Shown here: positions 16,958-25,785 of the stretch, in pieces
Numbering within the stretch: the first letter of the stretch is position 1
How the letters are laid out: every line of letters starts with the position of its first letter
Assembly (NCBI GenBank): GCA_050633465.1
Contig: JBOEGO010000031.1
Span: 14,991 to 78,990 of the forward strand
DNA from: UBA3069 sp050633465
GTDB taxonomy: Bacteria; Pseudomonadota; Alphaproteobacteria; Rhodobacterales; Rhodobacteraceae
Reading direction: 5' to 3'
Length of the DNA: 64,000 bases
Notes under the pieces: model-generated
What the model was told of the DNA's origin: nothing
The model's input: only the letters and a program-made list of their open reading frames with translations
Database searches by the model: none
Made by a program: the position numbers and the translations under genes

Positions 16958-17995
16958 ATGAAACGTAGAACACTGATCCAATCGGTGGCAGGGGCGGCGC
17001 TTGCGCTGGGCCTGACTGGCACCGCATCGTTTGCGCAGGATGTAACCCTGCGGCTGCACCAATTCCTGCCGCCGCCCGCGACAGTGCCCAAACATATCCT
17101 GAAACCATGGGCCACAAGGGTCGAAGAGGCCGCAGGCGGCAAGCTGAAAATCGAGCACTACGATGCGATGTCGCTGGGCGGTCGCCCGCCAGATCTGATG
17201 GACCAGGCTGTGGATGGCGTGGCCGATATCATTATGACCGTGGTGGGCTATACCCCCGGGCGCTTCCCGAAAACCGAAGTGTTCGAACTTCCTTTTATGA
17301 TGACCGACCCCGTTGCCACCTCGATGGCGTTTCAGGATCTGGTGGAAACCGACCTGCAAGACGGTGAATACAGCAACGTCAAGGTTCTGGGCGCATGGGT
17401 GCATGGCCCCGGCGTAATCCACACAAAGGATGGCGTGACCAAGCTGGAAGATCTGGAAGGCAAGAAATTGCGCGGCCCGACCCGCGTGATCTCCGATATG
17501 CTGGGCGAATTGGGCGCAACCCCGGTTGGCATGCCCCTGCCCGCCATCCCCGAAGCCCTGTCCAAAGGCGTGATCGACGGCACCGTGATCCCGTGGGAGG
17601 TCACACCAGCCATCAAACTATCGGAACTGGTGGGCAACCACACCGAATTCGGCGGCAAAGAGGCGCTGTATACCGCGACCATCATCATGGTGATGAACAA
17701 AGCGAAATACGACAGCCTACCCGACGATATCCGCGCCGCGATTGACACAGAATCGGGACAGAAACTGGCGCAATTCGCAGCCCGGGTCATGTATGACTAT
17801 GACAAACCGGGGCGCAACATCGCCGAAAAGGCCGGCAACACCATCGTCACGCTGGACGAAGCCGAAGTCGCCCGCTGGAAAGCCAAAGCGACCCCCGTCA
17901 TCGACCGCTGGGTCAAAGACATGGATGCCAAGGGCATCGACGGAATGGCCCTGATCGAACAAGCCAAAGGGTTGATCAAAAAGCACGGGGGCTAA
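16958..17995 (+). CDS. TRAP transporter substrate-binding protein (DctP family), orphan
   Basis: The 345-residue protein has a signal peptide (MKRRTLIQSVAGAALALG, cleavage near SFAQ-D) and the DctP fold: FLPPPATVPKHILKPWA at the start, then LGGRPPDLMDQAVDGVADI and KLRGPTRVISDML. The conserved Arg that binds a carboxylate is in LRGPTRV. TRAP systems take up organic acids with sodium or proton gradients. No DctQ or DctM membrane gene is found nearby, so it must work with permeases encoded elsewhere. GGGAGG precedes the ATG; it lies 99 bases after the P450 on the same strand. A strong terminator follows. Confidence 0.88.
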   Translation: MKRRTLIQSVAGAALALGLTGTASFAQDVTLRLHQFLPPPATVPKHILKPWATRVEEAAGGKLKIEHYDAMSLGGRPPDLMDQAVDGVADIIMTVVGYTPGRFPKTEVFELPFMMTDPVATSMAFQDLVETDLQDGEYSNVKVLGAWVHGPGVIHTKDGVTKLEDLEGKKLRGPTRVISDMLGELGATPVGMPLPAIPEALSKGVIDGTVIPWEVTPAIKLSELVGNHTEFGGKEALYTATIIMVMNKAKYDSLPDDIRAAIDTESGQKLAQFAARVMYDYDKPGRNIAEKAGNTIVTLDEAEVARWKAKATPVIDRWVKDMDAKGIDGMALIEQAKGLIKKHGG

Positions 17996-18012
17996 GCGCA
18001 ACCCGATAAAAC

Positions 18013-18049
18013 AAAAGGGCCGCCGGTTCATCCACGCGGCCCTTTTTTG
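18013..18049 (+). terminator. Intrinsic terminator after the TRAP binding protein
   Basis: AAGGGCCGC (18015-18023) pairs with GCGGCCCTT (18036-18044), followed by a run of T to 18048. A classic Rho-independent terminator. Confidence 0.9.
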
Positions 18050-18052
18050 TGG

Positions 18053-18230
18053 CTTGCCGCATGCGGCAAGCGGGGCAGAGGGGCCAGCCCCTCCGGACGA
18101 AACAAGTTTCGCCCTCCTCCCCGAAGTATTTTGCCAAGAAAAAGCCAAGGGGAGGGCTTCGCTTTTTCTTGGTTCAAATACTCCGGGGGGAGCCGCGTTG
18201 CACCGCAACGTGGTGGGGGGCTGGCCCCCC
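18053..18230. repeat. Mosaic of consecutive hairpins (REP-like element)
   Basis: Six dyads lie end to end. They are the 18-bp palindrome CTTGCCGCATGCGGCAAG (18053-18070); GAGGGGC-CA-GCCCCTC (18078-18093); CGAAAC-AA-GTTTCG (18098-18111); an imperfect 25-base inverted pair, 18121-18145 against 18161-18186, whose core reads CCAAGAAAAAGC and GCTTTTTCTTGG; CGTTGC-ACC-GCAACG (18196-18210); and GGGGGG-CTGG-CCCCCC (18215-18230). Parts recur at 19562 and 27737, which marks it as a repeat family rather than a single terminator. It fills the gap between two converging genes. Confidence 0.75.
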
Positions 18231-18234
18231 GTTT

Positions 18235-19542
18235 TTACTCTGCGGCGTCTACCCGGCCCGGGTTGTTCGGGTGGGTTGTCCAATTGGCATAGTCTGCTTC
18301 GACCACCTTGCCTGTGCGCAGATCAACAGCGCCAGCGGCGACAGGTTCCATCGTGATGCAGCCGTCAATCGGGCAGACGTTGACGCATAGGTTACAGGCC
18401 ACGCATTCGTCGTCTTTCACGGTGAAAACGCGCCCTTCCTCCATTGCGATGGCTTGGTGGCTGGTGTCCTCGCATGCCGCATAGCAGCGGCCGCATTTGA
18501 TGCAATCGTCCTGATTGATCTTGGCCTTGGCGATGTAGTTCAGGTTCAGGTGCTGCCAGTCCGAACAGTTCGGCACTGCACGGCCGGTGATCTGCGCCGT
18601 GTTGCCGAACCCTTTTTCATCCATCCATTGTGACAGGCCGGAAATCATTTCCTGCACCACTTTGAAACCATAGGTCATCGCCGCCGTGCAGACCTGCACA
18701 TTGCCCGCACCCAGTGTCATGAATTCGGCCGCATCGCGCCATGTGGTCACGCCGCCGATGCCCGAGATCGGCAGATTGGCGGTTTCCGGATTGCGGGCGA
18801 TTTCCGCCACCATGTTCAGCGCGATGGGTTTGACCGCAGGGCCGCAATATCCGCCATGCGCGCCCTTGCCATCAATCGTGGGTTCCGGTGCAAACAGGTC
18901 CAGATCGACCGAGGTAATGGAATTGATCGTATTGATCAGGCTGACCGCATCGGCCCCGCCACGCTGCGCCGCCAGTGCGGGTTGCCGGATGTCGGTGATA
19001 TTGGGGGTCAATTTGACGATCACGGGCATACGGGTGTTTTGTTTGCACCAGCGGGTGACCATTTCGATGTATTCGGGCACCTGCCCCACGGCTGCGCCCA
19101 TGCCGCGTTCGCTCATCCCGTGAGGGCAGCCGAAGTTCAGCTCGATCCCGTCAGCGCCGGTTTCTTCGACCACGGGCAGGATCGCCTTCCACGCGTGTTC
19201 TTCGCAGGGCACCATCAGGGATACCACCACAGCACGATCGGGGTAATCCTGTTTCACCGCTTTGATTTCGCGCAGGTTTTGTTGCAAGGGGCGGTCAGTG
19301 ATCAATTCGATGTTGTTCAGCCCCAGCAACCGGCGATCCGCGCCAAAAATCGCGCCGTATCGCGGGCCGTTGACGTTGACCACGGGGGGGCCTTCCTCGC
19401 CCAGTGTTTTCCAGACCACACCGCCCCAGCCTGCCTCGAACGCGCGGCGGACGTTATATTCCTTGTCGGTGGGCGGGGCCGAGGCCAGCCAGAACGGATT
19501 GGGGGATTTGATCCCGACGAATTCGGATGCGAGGTTTGCCAT
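18235..19542 (-). CDS. preA: NAD-dependent dihydropyrimidine dehydrogenase subunit PreA
   Basis: PreA with PreT reduces uracil and thymine to the 5,6-dihydro forms, the first step of reductive pyrimidine breakdown. The 435-residue protein has an FMN-binding dihydroorotate-dehydrogenase-like barrel (NPFWLASAPPT, ELNFGCPHGM, ISGIGGVTTW) and a C-terminal ferredoxin domain with two 4Fe-4S motifs, CIKCGRCYAAC and CVACNLCVNVCP. ATG 19542 has GGGAGAG upstream. It is downstream of preT on the same strand, with a small CTGG-loop hairpin in the 42-base gap. Confidence 0.95.
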   Translation of the reverse strand: MANLASEFVGIKSPNPFWLASAPPTDKEYNVRRAFEAGWGGVVWKTLGEEGPPVVNVNGPRYGAIFGADRRLLGLNNIELITDRPLQQNLREIKAVKQDYPDRAVVVSLMVPCEEHAWKAILPVVEETGADGIELNFGCPHGMSERGMGAAVGQVPEYIEMVTRWCKQNTRMPVIVKLTPNITDIRQPALAAQRGGADAVSLINTINSITSVDLDLFAPEPTIDGKGAHGGYCGPAVKPIALNMVAEIARNPETANLPISGIGGVTTWRDAAEFMTLGAGNVQVCTAAMTYGFKVVQEMISGLSQWMDEKGFGNTAQITGRAVPNCSDWQHLNLNYIAKAKINQDDCIKCGRCYAACEDTSHQAIAMEEGRVFTVKDDECVACNLCVNVCPIDGCITMEPVAAGAVDLRTGKVVEADYANWTTHPNNPGRVDAAE

Positions 19543-19561
19543 TGGTGTCTCTCCCTGCGGC

Positions 19562-19575
19562 GGGGGCTGGCCCCC
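19562..19575. repeat. CTGG-loop hairpin between preT and preA
   Basis: GGGGG-CTGG-CCCCC is a perfect short hairpin with the same loop and stem composition as the hairpins at 18215-18230 and 27768-27787. It may modulate the preT:preA ratio. Confidence 0.5.
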
Positions 19576-19584
19576 TGTCGTTGG

Positions 19585-20910
19585 TCAGCTGGCTGTCAGA
19601 ACAGCGTGAATATCTTCGGCGGCATCGCGCCCTTCGGCGACGGCGGTGACGGTCAGGTCATCCCCACCGGCGGCGCAATCGCCACCGGCCCAGACGCCAG
19701 CAACCGATGTGCGCCCTGCGCCCTTGATTGCGATCTTGCGCCCGTCCAGATCGGGCAATCCATCGCCCTGCAAGGTCTGGCCAATGGCGCGAAACAGCTG
19801 ATCGGCGGGCAGGCGCAATTCGGCGCCTGTGGGGGTCATGTTGTCATCGACATAGTCGAACACCACCTCGCGCACAGTGCCATTGGCGGTGATTGATTTG
19901 GGCGCGGCGTTGGTGACGATCCGCACGCCTTTGGATGCGGCCAATTCCTGTTCGAACTGACTGGCGTTCATGCGATCACGCCCACGGCGATAGACCAGCG
20001 TCACGTTCAGCGCGCCCAGCAATTTGGCCTGCACAGCGGCATCCACAGCGGTCATGCCGCCGCCAATCACCACCACATCGCGGCCCACGGGCAGGCCGGA
20101 CAGATCGCCTGCCTGTCGCAAATCAGAAATGAAATCAACGGCATCGCTGATACCATCGACATCTTCGCCAGACAGGCCCAGCGCGTTCACCCCGCCCAGA
20201 CCGATGGCCAGAAACACCGCATCATGGCTGTCGCGCAAACCATCCAGCGACAGGTCCGCGCCCAGCGCCTTACCATTTTCAATGCTGATACCACCGATTT
20301 GCAACAGCCAGTCGACCTCTGCCGCCGCGAAGCCATCGGGGGATTTATAGGCGGCGATACCATATTCGTTCAGGCCGCCCGCCTTGGCGCGGGCATCATA
20401 AATCACCACATCGTGGCCCTTCATCGCCAGGCGGTGCGCGCAGGACAGGCCCGCCGGACCCGCGCCCACCACGGCCACCTTTTTGCCTGTCGCATCAGCG
20501 CGATCAAAGGGATGTATGCCCGATGCCATCACCGTATCAGTGGCGAAGCGTTGCAAACGGCCAATCTCGACCGGCTTGCCCTCGGCGGCTTCGCGCACGC
20601 AGGCCTCCTCGCACAGGGTTTCCGTGGGGCAGACGCGGGCGCACATGCCGCCCAGAATGTTCTGTTCCAGAATGGTGCGCGCCGCCGCGTCGGCTGTGCC
20701 GGTCTGGATCTGCCGGATGAACAGCGGCACATCAATGTCACTGGGACAGGCCACCGTGCAGGGCGCGTCATGGCAGAAATAGCACCTGTCGGCAGCCACT
20801 GCCGCCTCGTGCGTATCAAATGCCGGATGCAAATCTGTGAAATTCGCCGCATAGTCCGTGTGTGGCAGGCGCCCCGAAAGGATACCGGCTGCATAGGCCT
20901 TATCGGTCAT
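19585..20910 (-). CDS. preT: NAD-dependent dihydropyrimidine dehydrogenase subunit PreT
   Basis: The 441-residue iron-sulfur flavoprotein, related to the glutamate synthase small subunit, passes electrons from NAD(P)H to PreA. The N-terminal helical Fe-S domain carries CYFCHDAPCTVACP and CARVCPTETLCEEAC; two Rossmann units follow (VVGAGPAGLSCAHR and VIGGGMTAVDAA). The ATG at 20910 (MTDKAYAAG) has GGAGG six bases upstream. No dihydropyrimidinase or beta-ureidopropionase gene is visible in the window. Confidence 0.93.
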   Translation of the reverse strand: MTDKAYAAGILSGRLPHTDYAANFTDLHPAFDTHEAAVAADRCYFCHDAPCTVACPSDIDVPLFIRQIQTGTADAAARTILEQNILGGMCARVCPTETLCEEACVREAAEGKPVEIGRLQRFATDTVMASGIHPFDRADATGKKVAVVGAGPAGLSCAHRLAMKGHDVVIYDARAKAGGLNEYGIAAYKSPDGFAAAEVDWLLQIGGISIENGKALGADLSLDGLRDSHDAVFLAIGLGGVNALGLSGEDVDGISDAVDFISDLRQAGDLSGLPVGRDVVVIGGGMTAVDAAVQAKLLGALNVTLVYRRGRDRMNASQFEQELAASKGVRIVTNAAPKSITANGTVREVVFDYVDDNMTPTGAELRLPADQLFRAIGQTLQGDGLPDLDGRKIAIKGAGRTSVAGVWAGGDCAAGGDDLTVTAVAEGRDAAEDIHAVLTAS

Positions 20911-21112
20911 TTTGACCCTCCGCTGTTGTCTTGCCGATAACTCTGCCACGATTTCATTTTTTATCAACTGGTAAAAAATTAAATTCCGCGGTGCGGGTGG
21001 CAAATTGTTGTTTTTGCCTAATCCGCAGGCAAAACCCGCGCAGGCGGCAAAGGCGCTTGCCTATCCTTCACCAGTGAAACACAATTCCGCACAACGGAGA
21101 GGGAGAAATATC

Positions 21113-22339
21113 ATGTCACAAAGCCACGGCTTTGATTCCGCGCGGCTGGACCGTATCGCGGACTGGATGCAAACCTATGTGGACGCGCGCAAATATCCGG
21201 GCTGTTCGGTCCTGATCCGGCGCGGCGGGGACGAGGTGTATTACCATGACACCGGCCTGCGCGATCTGGAAACGGGTGCGAAATTCACCCGCGATACCGT
21301 GGCGCGGATTTATTCCATGACCAAACCCGTGACATCGGTGGCCATTATGATGCTGGCCGAACGGGGTCTGTTCCATCTGGATGCGCCGGTTTCCGATTTC
21401 ATTCCGTCCTTTGCCAAAATGCAGGCGCTGGTGCCGGGGGCCACGTCGATTGATCAGGTTGAACCCTGCGCCACGCCGACATTGCGCCAGTTGCTGACCC
21501 ATTCGTCGGGCCTTAGCTATCCGTTCAATCCCGGCGTTCTGGCGCGGCACATGGAGGCCGAGAAGATCACGTTTCGCGTTGATGAACCCGCGTTGGCGCA
21601 ACGGGTTGATGATCTGGCGGCGCTGCCGCTGGCATTCAAACCGGGGACCAAATGGGAATATTCGGTATCCATCGACGTGCTGGGCCGCGTGGTCGAGGTG
21701 GTGTCGGGCAAAACGCTGGACCAGTTTTTCACCGAGGAGATTTTCGCGCCACTGAACATGAACGAAACCGCGTTCGATGTGCCACAGTCGCGGCGCGACA
21801 GGTTTGCCGCGCTATATACCCCACTGGCGGGCGACCCGATGAAACTGAACGACAAGGGCGCTGGCGACACCCTGCGCTGTGTGGACCGGCCGGAAAAGTC
21901 GCTGTTTCACGCGCCTTCGCTGTTGTCTGGCGGTGGCGGACTGTGCGGCACGATTGATGACTATATGCAGTTTTGCGAAATGCTGCGCCGTGGCGGCGAA
22001 TTGGGCGGCAACCGCCTGTTGTCACCGCTGACGGTGGATTTCATGCGCCGCAATCACCTGCCCGGTGATATCGCGTCGATGGGCGCAAGCAGTTTCGCCG
22101 AACAGCCGATGCGCGGCATGGGGTTCGGGCTGGGCGGGTCGGTCGTGATCAACCCCGGACAGGTCGGCGTGCCCGGTTCGGTGGGTGATTTCGCATGGGG
22201 CGGCATGGCATCGACAGGGTTCTGGGTGGATTATGTGCTGGACCTTTGCGTGGTGTTTTTCACGCAACTGACGCCCTCGTCGTCCTATCCGTCGCGCGCG
22301 CAACTCAAGGCACTGGTGCATGGGGCGATCACACAATGA
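21113..22339 (+). CDS. Serine hydrolase, class C beta-lactamase-like esterase family
   Basis: The 408-residue protein has the Ser-x-x-Lys pair SMTK (Ser68, Lys71) and a YSVS motif at the Tyr position, as in EstB-type esterases and other class C-like hydrolases. No clear signal peptide is present, so it is probably cytoplasmic and not a drug beta-lactamase. ATG 21113 has GGAGAGGGAG upstream. Its TGA overlaps the ATG of acetoacetyl-CoA synthetase. This coupling hints that it releases an acid used by that synthetase, such as a hydroxybutyrate or acetoacetate ester, which is inference. Confidence 0.8.
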   Translation: MSQSHGFDSARLDRIADWMQTYVDARKYPGCSVLIRRGGDEVYYHDTGLRDLETGAKFTRDTVARIYSMTKPVTSVAIMMLAERGLFHLDAPVSDFIPSFAKMQALVPGATSIDQVEPCATPTLRQLLTHSSGLSYPFNPGVLARHMEAEKITFRVDEPALAQRVDDLAALPLAFKPGTKWEYSVSIDVLGRVVEVVSGKTLDQFFTEEIFAPLNMNETAFDVPQSRRDRFAALYTPLAGDPMKLNDKGAGDTLRCVDRPEKSLFHAPSLLSGGGGLCGTIDDYMQFCEMLRRGGELGGNRLLSPLTVDFMRRNHLPGDIASMGASSFAEQPMRGMGFGLGGSVVINPGQVGVPGSVGDFAWGGMASTGFWVDYVLDLCVVFFTQLTPSSSYPSRAQLKALVHGAITQ

Positions 22340-24291
22340 CCGAACAACGCCCGATCCTGTGGACCCCGACCCCCGAACGCATTGCCGCAGCCCGCATCAC
22401 CCGTTTCACCGACTGGCTGGCCGAAAACCGTGATCTGGAATTCTATGATTACAATGGTTTGTGGGAGTGGAGCATTTCCGACCTGCCCGCATTCTGGACC
22501 GCGATTGCCGAATTTTTCGACATCCGGTTTGGCCGCAAATGGGATGATGTCCTGCCCGAGCGCAAAATGCCTGGTGCCGATTGGTTTCCCGGTGCGACCC
22601 TGAATTTCGCCGATCAGATCCTGCGCCACGCCGAGGTAAAACCAGACGCGACCGCCGTGGTGCTGCAATCGGAAACATTCGGGCGCAGCGACATGTCATG
22701 GGCCGAATTGCGCGATCAGGTTGCATCAGTCGCCAGCCATCTGCGCGACATGGGTGTGACCAAGGGCGACCGCGTGGTCGCGGTGCTGCCCAACACCCCG
22801 CAGGCGTTGATTGCCTTTTTGGCAACCGCATCCATCGGCGCAATCTGGTCGCTATGCGCACCTGATATGGGCCATGTCGCGATTCTGGACAGGTTCCGCC
22901 AGATCGAACCAAAGGTGATGATCTGGCAGGACGGATACACCCACGGCGGCAAACAGATCGACCGGCGCGAATTGATTCAGGGCATCGCCGCAGAACTGCC
23001 CAGCCTTGAACAACGCATCGTGCTGCCCGTGGTGGGCGATCTGCCCGGCGGGGCGCTGAACTGGAACGATCTGATCATGCGCAAGGCTGACCTGCGCGTT
23101 GAAATGGTTGAATTTTCCCACCCGATCTGGATCGTCTATTCGTCCGGCACCACTGGCAACCCGAAACCCATCGTGCATGGCCATGGCGGTGTCCTGTTAG
23201 AGGGCGCGAAACAATCGCTGCATCAGGATCTTGGCCCCGATGACCGCTATTGCTGGATGACCTCGTCGGGCTGGATCATGTGGAATTCACAATGGACAGC
23301 ACTGGCGCAGGGCGGGGTTGTCGCCCTGTTCGACGGTGCGCCCAACCACCCCGATATGTTAGAGGTATGGCGTTTTGTCGCCCGCGAAAAACTAACCTAT
23401 TTCGGGGCCGGAGCCGCGTTTTTCAGCGGCTGCCAAAAGGCAGGTATCACCCCCCGCGACGGGCTTGATTTTTCTGCACTGGTATCGGTCGGGTCCACCG
23501 GATCACCACTGGCGCAAGAGGGATACGACTGGATTTACAACGCCGTGCGCGGTGACGTCTGGCTGGCGCCTATATCGGGCGGCACCGATCTGGCGGGGGC
23601 GTTCGTATTGGGCAATCCCTGCCTGCCCGTGCGCGCGGGCGAAATGCAGTGCCGCGCCTTGGGCAATGCGGTGCGCGCTTTTGACGAATCCGGGAACGAA
23701 CTGTTCGGCGAGGTGGGCGAACTGGTCTGCACAGAACCGCTGCCATCCATGCCGCTATATTTCTGGGGCGATGACGACGGATCGCGCCTGCACGACAGCT
23801 ATTTCGACACCTACCCCGGCGTCTGGCGCCACGGTGACTGGATCGAAATTACCGAAACCGGCGGTTCGGTGATCTTTGGCCGGTCCGATGCCACCATCAA
23901 CCGGCGCGGGCTGCGGCTGGGCAGTTCGGAAATATACCGCGCCGTCGAGGGTTTAGCCGAAATTCAGGACAGTCTGGTCATTGATCTGGAATTCCTTGGC
24001 CGCGACAGCTTTATGCCGCTGTTCGTGACCCTGTCACCCGATGTGGCGCTGGACGATGCGCTAAAGGCCAAAATCAATGGTGCAATCCGTGCAGGTGTTT
24101 CAGCCAGATTTCTACCGGACGAAATAATCGAGGTCGCTGAAATCCCCCGCACCCTGTCAGGCAAGAAACTGGAGGTCCCGGTCAAAAAACTGCTGTTGGG
24201 CGGTGATCCGGCCAAGGTGGTCAACCGCGATTCAATGGCCAACCCCGACAGTTTCGATGCCTTTATCGCCTATGCCAGAACCAGGGAATAA
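22336..24291 (+). CDS. Acetoacetyl-CoA synthetase (acetoacetate-CoA ligase)
   Basis: The 651-residue adenylate-forming ligase activates acetoacetate to acetoacetyl-CoA with ATP. Length and opening (LWTPTPERIAAARITRF, WSISDLPAFWTAIAEFF) are those of acetoacetyl-CoA synthetases rather than acetyl-CoA synthetase. The AMP-binding P-loop is YSSGTTGNPKPIVHGHGG, and the C-terminal catalytic Lys is in TLSGKKLEVPVKK. It links ketone-body or polyhydroxybutyrate breakdown products to central metabolism. ATG 22336 overlaps the preceding gene by four bases. Confidence 0.92.
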   Translation: MTEQRPILWTPTPERIAAARITRFTDWLAENRDLEFYDYNGLWEWSISDLPAFWTAIAEFFDIRFGRKWDDVLPERKMPGADWFPGATLNFADQILRHAEVKPDATAVVLQSETFGRSDMSWAELRDQVASVASHLRDMGVTKGDRVVAVLPNTPQALIAFLATASIGAIWSLCAPDMGHVAILDRFRQIEPKVMIWQDGYTHGGKQIDRRELIQGIAAELPSLEQRIVLPVVGDLPGGALNWNDLIMRKADLRVEMVEFSHPIWIVYSSGTTGNPKPIVHGHGGVLLEGAKQSLHQDLGPDDRYCWMTSSGWIMWNSQWTALAQGGVVALFDGAPNHPDMLEVWRFVAREKLTYFGAGAAFFSGCQKAGITPRDGLDFSALVSVGSTGSPLAQEGYDWIYNAVRGDVWLAPISGGTDLAGAFVLGNPCLPVRAGEMQCRALGNAVRAFDESGNELFGEVGELVCTEPLPSMPLYFWGDDDGSRLHDSYFDTYPGVWRHGDWIEITETGGSVIFGRSDATINRRGLRLGSSEIYRAVEGLAEIQDSLVIDLEFLGRDSFMPLFVTLSPDVALDDALKAKINGAIRAGVSARFLPDEIIEVAEIPRTLSGKKLEVPVKKLLLGGDPAKVVNRDSMANPDSFDAFIAYARTRE

Positions 24292-24665
24292 CGCCCCGAC
24301 CCCACCCGCGATGCAGGAACCGCCCGGATTTGCGCGATTCCTGCATCGCCATCACACCACCCGATGGCGAAAACCGACATGGATACTCGCGCCTTCCAAC
24401 CGCCACACCGGCAGGTTTTCATGGTTTTTTCATCGAAATGACCAAGATTTTATGCTTCAAAATCAAAAACATCGCTACTCCCGCCCCGCGGCATAGGTAT
24501 CGGTTTACACAGCGCCCTTGATATGTTCTGTTTGCGACACAGTTTCTGACAGGGCCGACATCCGGCATGAATAGAACAGCAACAATCACCCGAACGGGGT
24601 GGTGACCGAACGTGAAACCGAAGATCCGCGTGCGGTAATTTTATAAGATCTGGGAGCAATCACAT
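24292..24665. other. 374-base intergenic region before the ProX-type transporter
   Basis: No gene is seen. It begins with a long hairpin (24308-24349), then becomes AT-richer (around 24410-24470 and 24645-24660), where the promoter of the transporter operon most likely lies. The ribosome site GGGAG is at about 24652. No clear operator dyad was found. Confidence 0.6.
24308..24349 (+). terminator. 12-bp stem hairpin after acetoacetyl-CoA synthetase
   Basis: GCGATGCAGGAA (24308-24319) pairs perfectly with TTCCTGCATCGC (24338-24349). There is no T run, so it may be a Rho-independent-like or 3'-end-stabilising hairpin. Confidence 0.55.
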
Positions 24666-25682
24666 ATGAACACGACCAAACTCGCGCTTGCGGCGCTTGG
24701 CACGACCCTGACCCTTGCTGGCGCGGCCAAGGCCGAAAGCCACGGCGCATGTGGGCCGGTGTCCATCGCCGAATGGAACTGGGCATCGGGCGAACTGATG
24801 GCCAATGTCGATAAAATCATCCTGGAGGAAGGTTACGGCTGCGACGTATCGCTGGTGCCCGGCGCGACAACCACCACCTTCGCCTCGATGAACGAAAAAG
24901 CCCAACCCGATGTCGCGGGCGAGCTGTGGATCAACGCCGTGCGTGACCAGCTGGACAATGCAATCGCCGAAGGCCGCCTGCACTCTGCGCTGGATGGCCC
25001 GATCACAGGTCTGGGCGAAGGGTGGTGGGTGACACCGAAATTTGCGGCGGATCACCCCGAACTGAACACCGTTGAAAAGCTGCTGGAACACCCCGAACTG
25101 TTCCCCTTTGTCGAAGACAAATCCAAGGGTGCGTTCATCGGTTGCCCCGCAGGCTGGGGTTGCCAATTGGTCAACGCCAACCTGTTCCGCGCCTTTGACA
25201 TGGAAGAAAAAGGTTGGGTTCTGGTCGATCCCGGTTCGGCCGCTGGCCTTGACGGGTCAATGGCCAAGGCCGTGGAGCGTGACGAGCCGTGGTTTGGTTA
25301 CTACTGGTCGCCCACCGCGATGATCGGCAAATACGAAATGGTGCTGCTGCCATTCGAAGCCGAATACGCAGGCGATGAAAACTGGAACGGCTGCATCGCG
25401 CTGGCCGAACAGGATTGCGCCGAACCCAAAGCAACCGCATGGACCAAATCCGAGGTCCACACCGTCATCACCGACGAATTCAAGAAAAAGGGCGGCCCGG
25501 CCGTGGATTACCTGTCCACCCGCATCTTCCCCGGTGAAGTCATGAACGGCATGCTGGTTTACATGCAGGACGAACAGGCAGGCGGCGAAGACGCAGCATT
25601 CGAATTCCTGGAAAAGCATGGTGACCTGTGGGAAAAATGGGTTTCCCCCGAAGCAGCAGAAAAAATCAAATCGGCGCTTTGA
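24666..25682 (+). CDS. ABC transporter substrate-binding protein, glycine betaine/proline (OpuAC/ProX) type
   Basis: The 338-residue exported protein has a signal peptide (cleavage near AKA-ES) and an OpuAC-type fold (GPVSIAEWNWASGELMANVDKIIL, PGATTTTFASMNEKAQPDVAGELW). Trp and Tyr residues that could form an aromatic cage are frequent (GEGWWVTP, WFGYYWSP). Six cysteines in the mature part (for example CPAGWGC) are unusual for ProX and suggest disulfides. It precedes permease and ATPase genes of the same type. The substrate could be betaine, choline, carnitine or a related compound; sequence does not settle it. Confidence 0.85.
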   Translation: MNTTKLALAALGTTLTLAGAAKAESHGACGPVSIAEWNWASGELMANVDKIILEEGYGCDVSLVPGATTTTFASMNEKAQPDVAGELWINAVRDQLDNAIAEGRLHSALDGPITGLGEGWWVTPKFAADHPELNTVEKLLEHPELFPFVEDKSKGAFIGCPAGWGCQLVNANLFRAFDMEEKGWVLVDPGSAAGLDGSMAKAVERDEPWFGYYWSPTAMIGKYEMVLLPFEAEYAGDENWNGCIALAEQDCAEPKATAWTKSEVHTVITDEFKKKGGPAVDYLSTRIFPGEVMNGMLVYMQDEQAGGEDAAFEFLEKHGDLWEKWVSPEAAEKIKSAL

Positions 25683-25697
25683 TCGCATTGGTTTAAA

Positions 25698-25730
25698 AAT
25701 GAAAGCGGGGGGCAATCGCCTCCCGCTTTT
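25698..25730 (+). terminator. Hairpin with T run between binding protein and permease
   Basis: AAAGCGGG (25702-25709) and CCCGCTTT (25722-25729) form the stem and TTTT follows. Placed after the binding-protein gene inside the operon, it probably gives partial termination so that more binding protein than permease is made. Confidence 0.7.
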
Positions 25731-25785
25731 CCATATCCGCCAGCATCCGTTTGCTGGGCTAGAATAAAAAACAGGGGGCATTTCC

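Noticed and set aside
18856..19896. A 346-codon antisense frame over preA and preT
   Set aside because: No motifs; the Fe-S cysteines and flavin motifs are read on the opposite strand.
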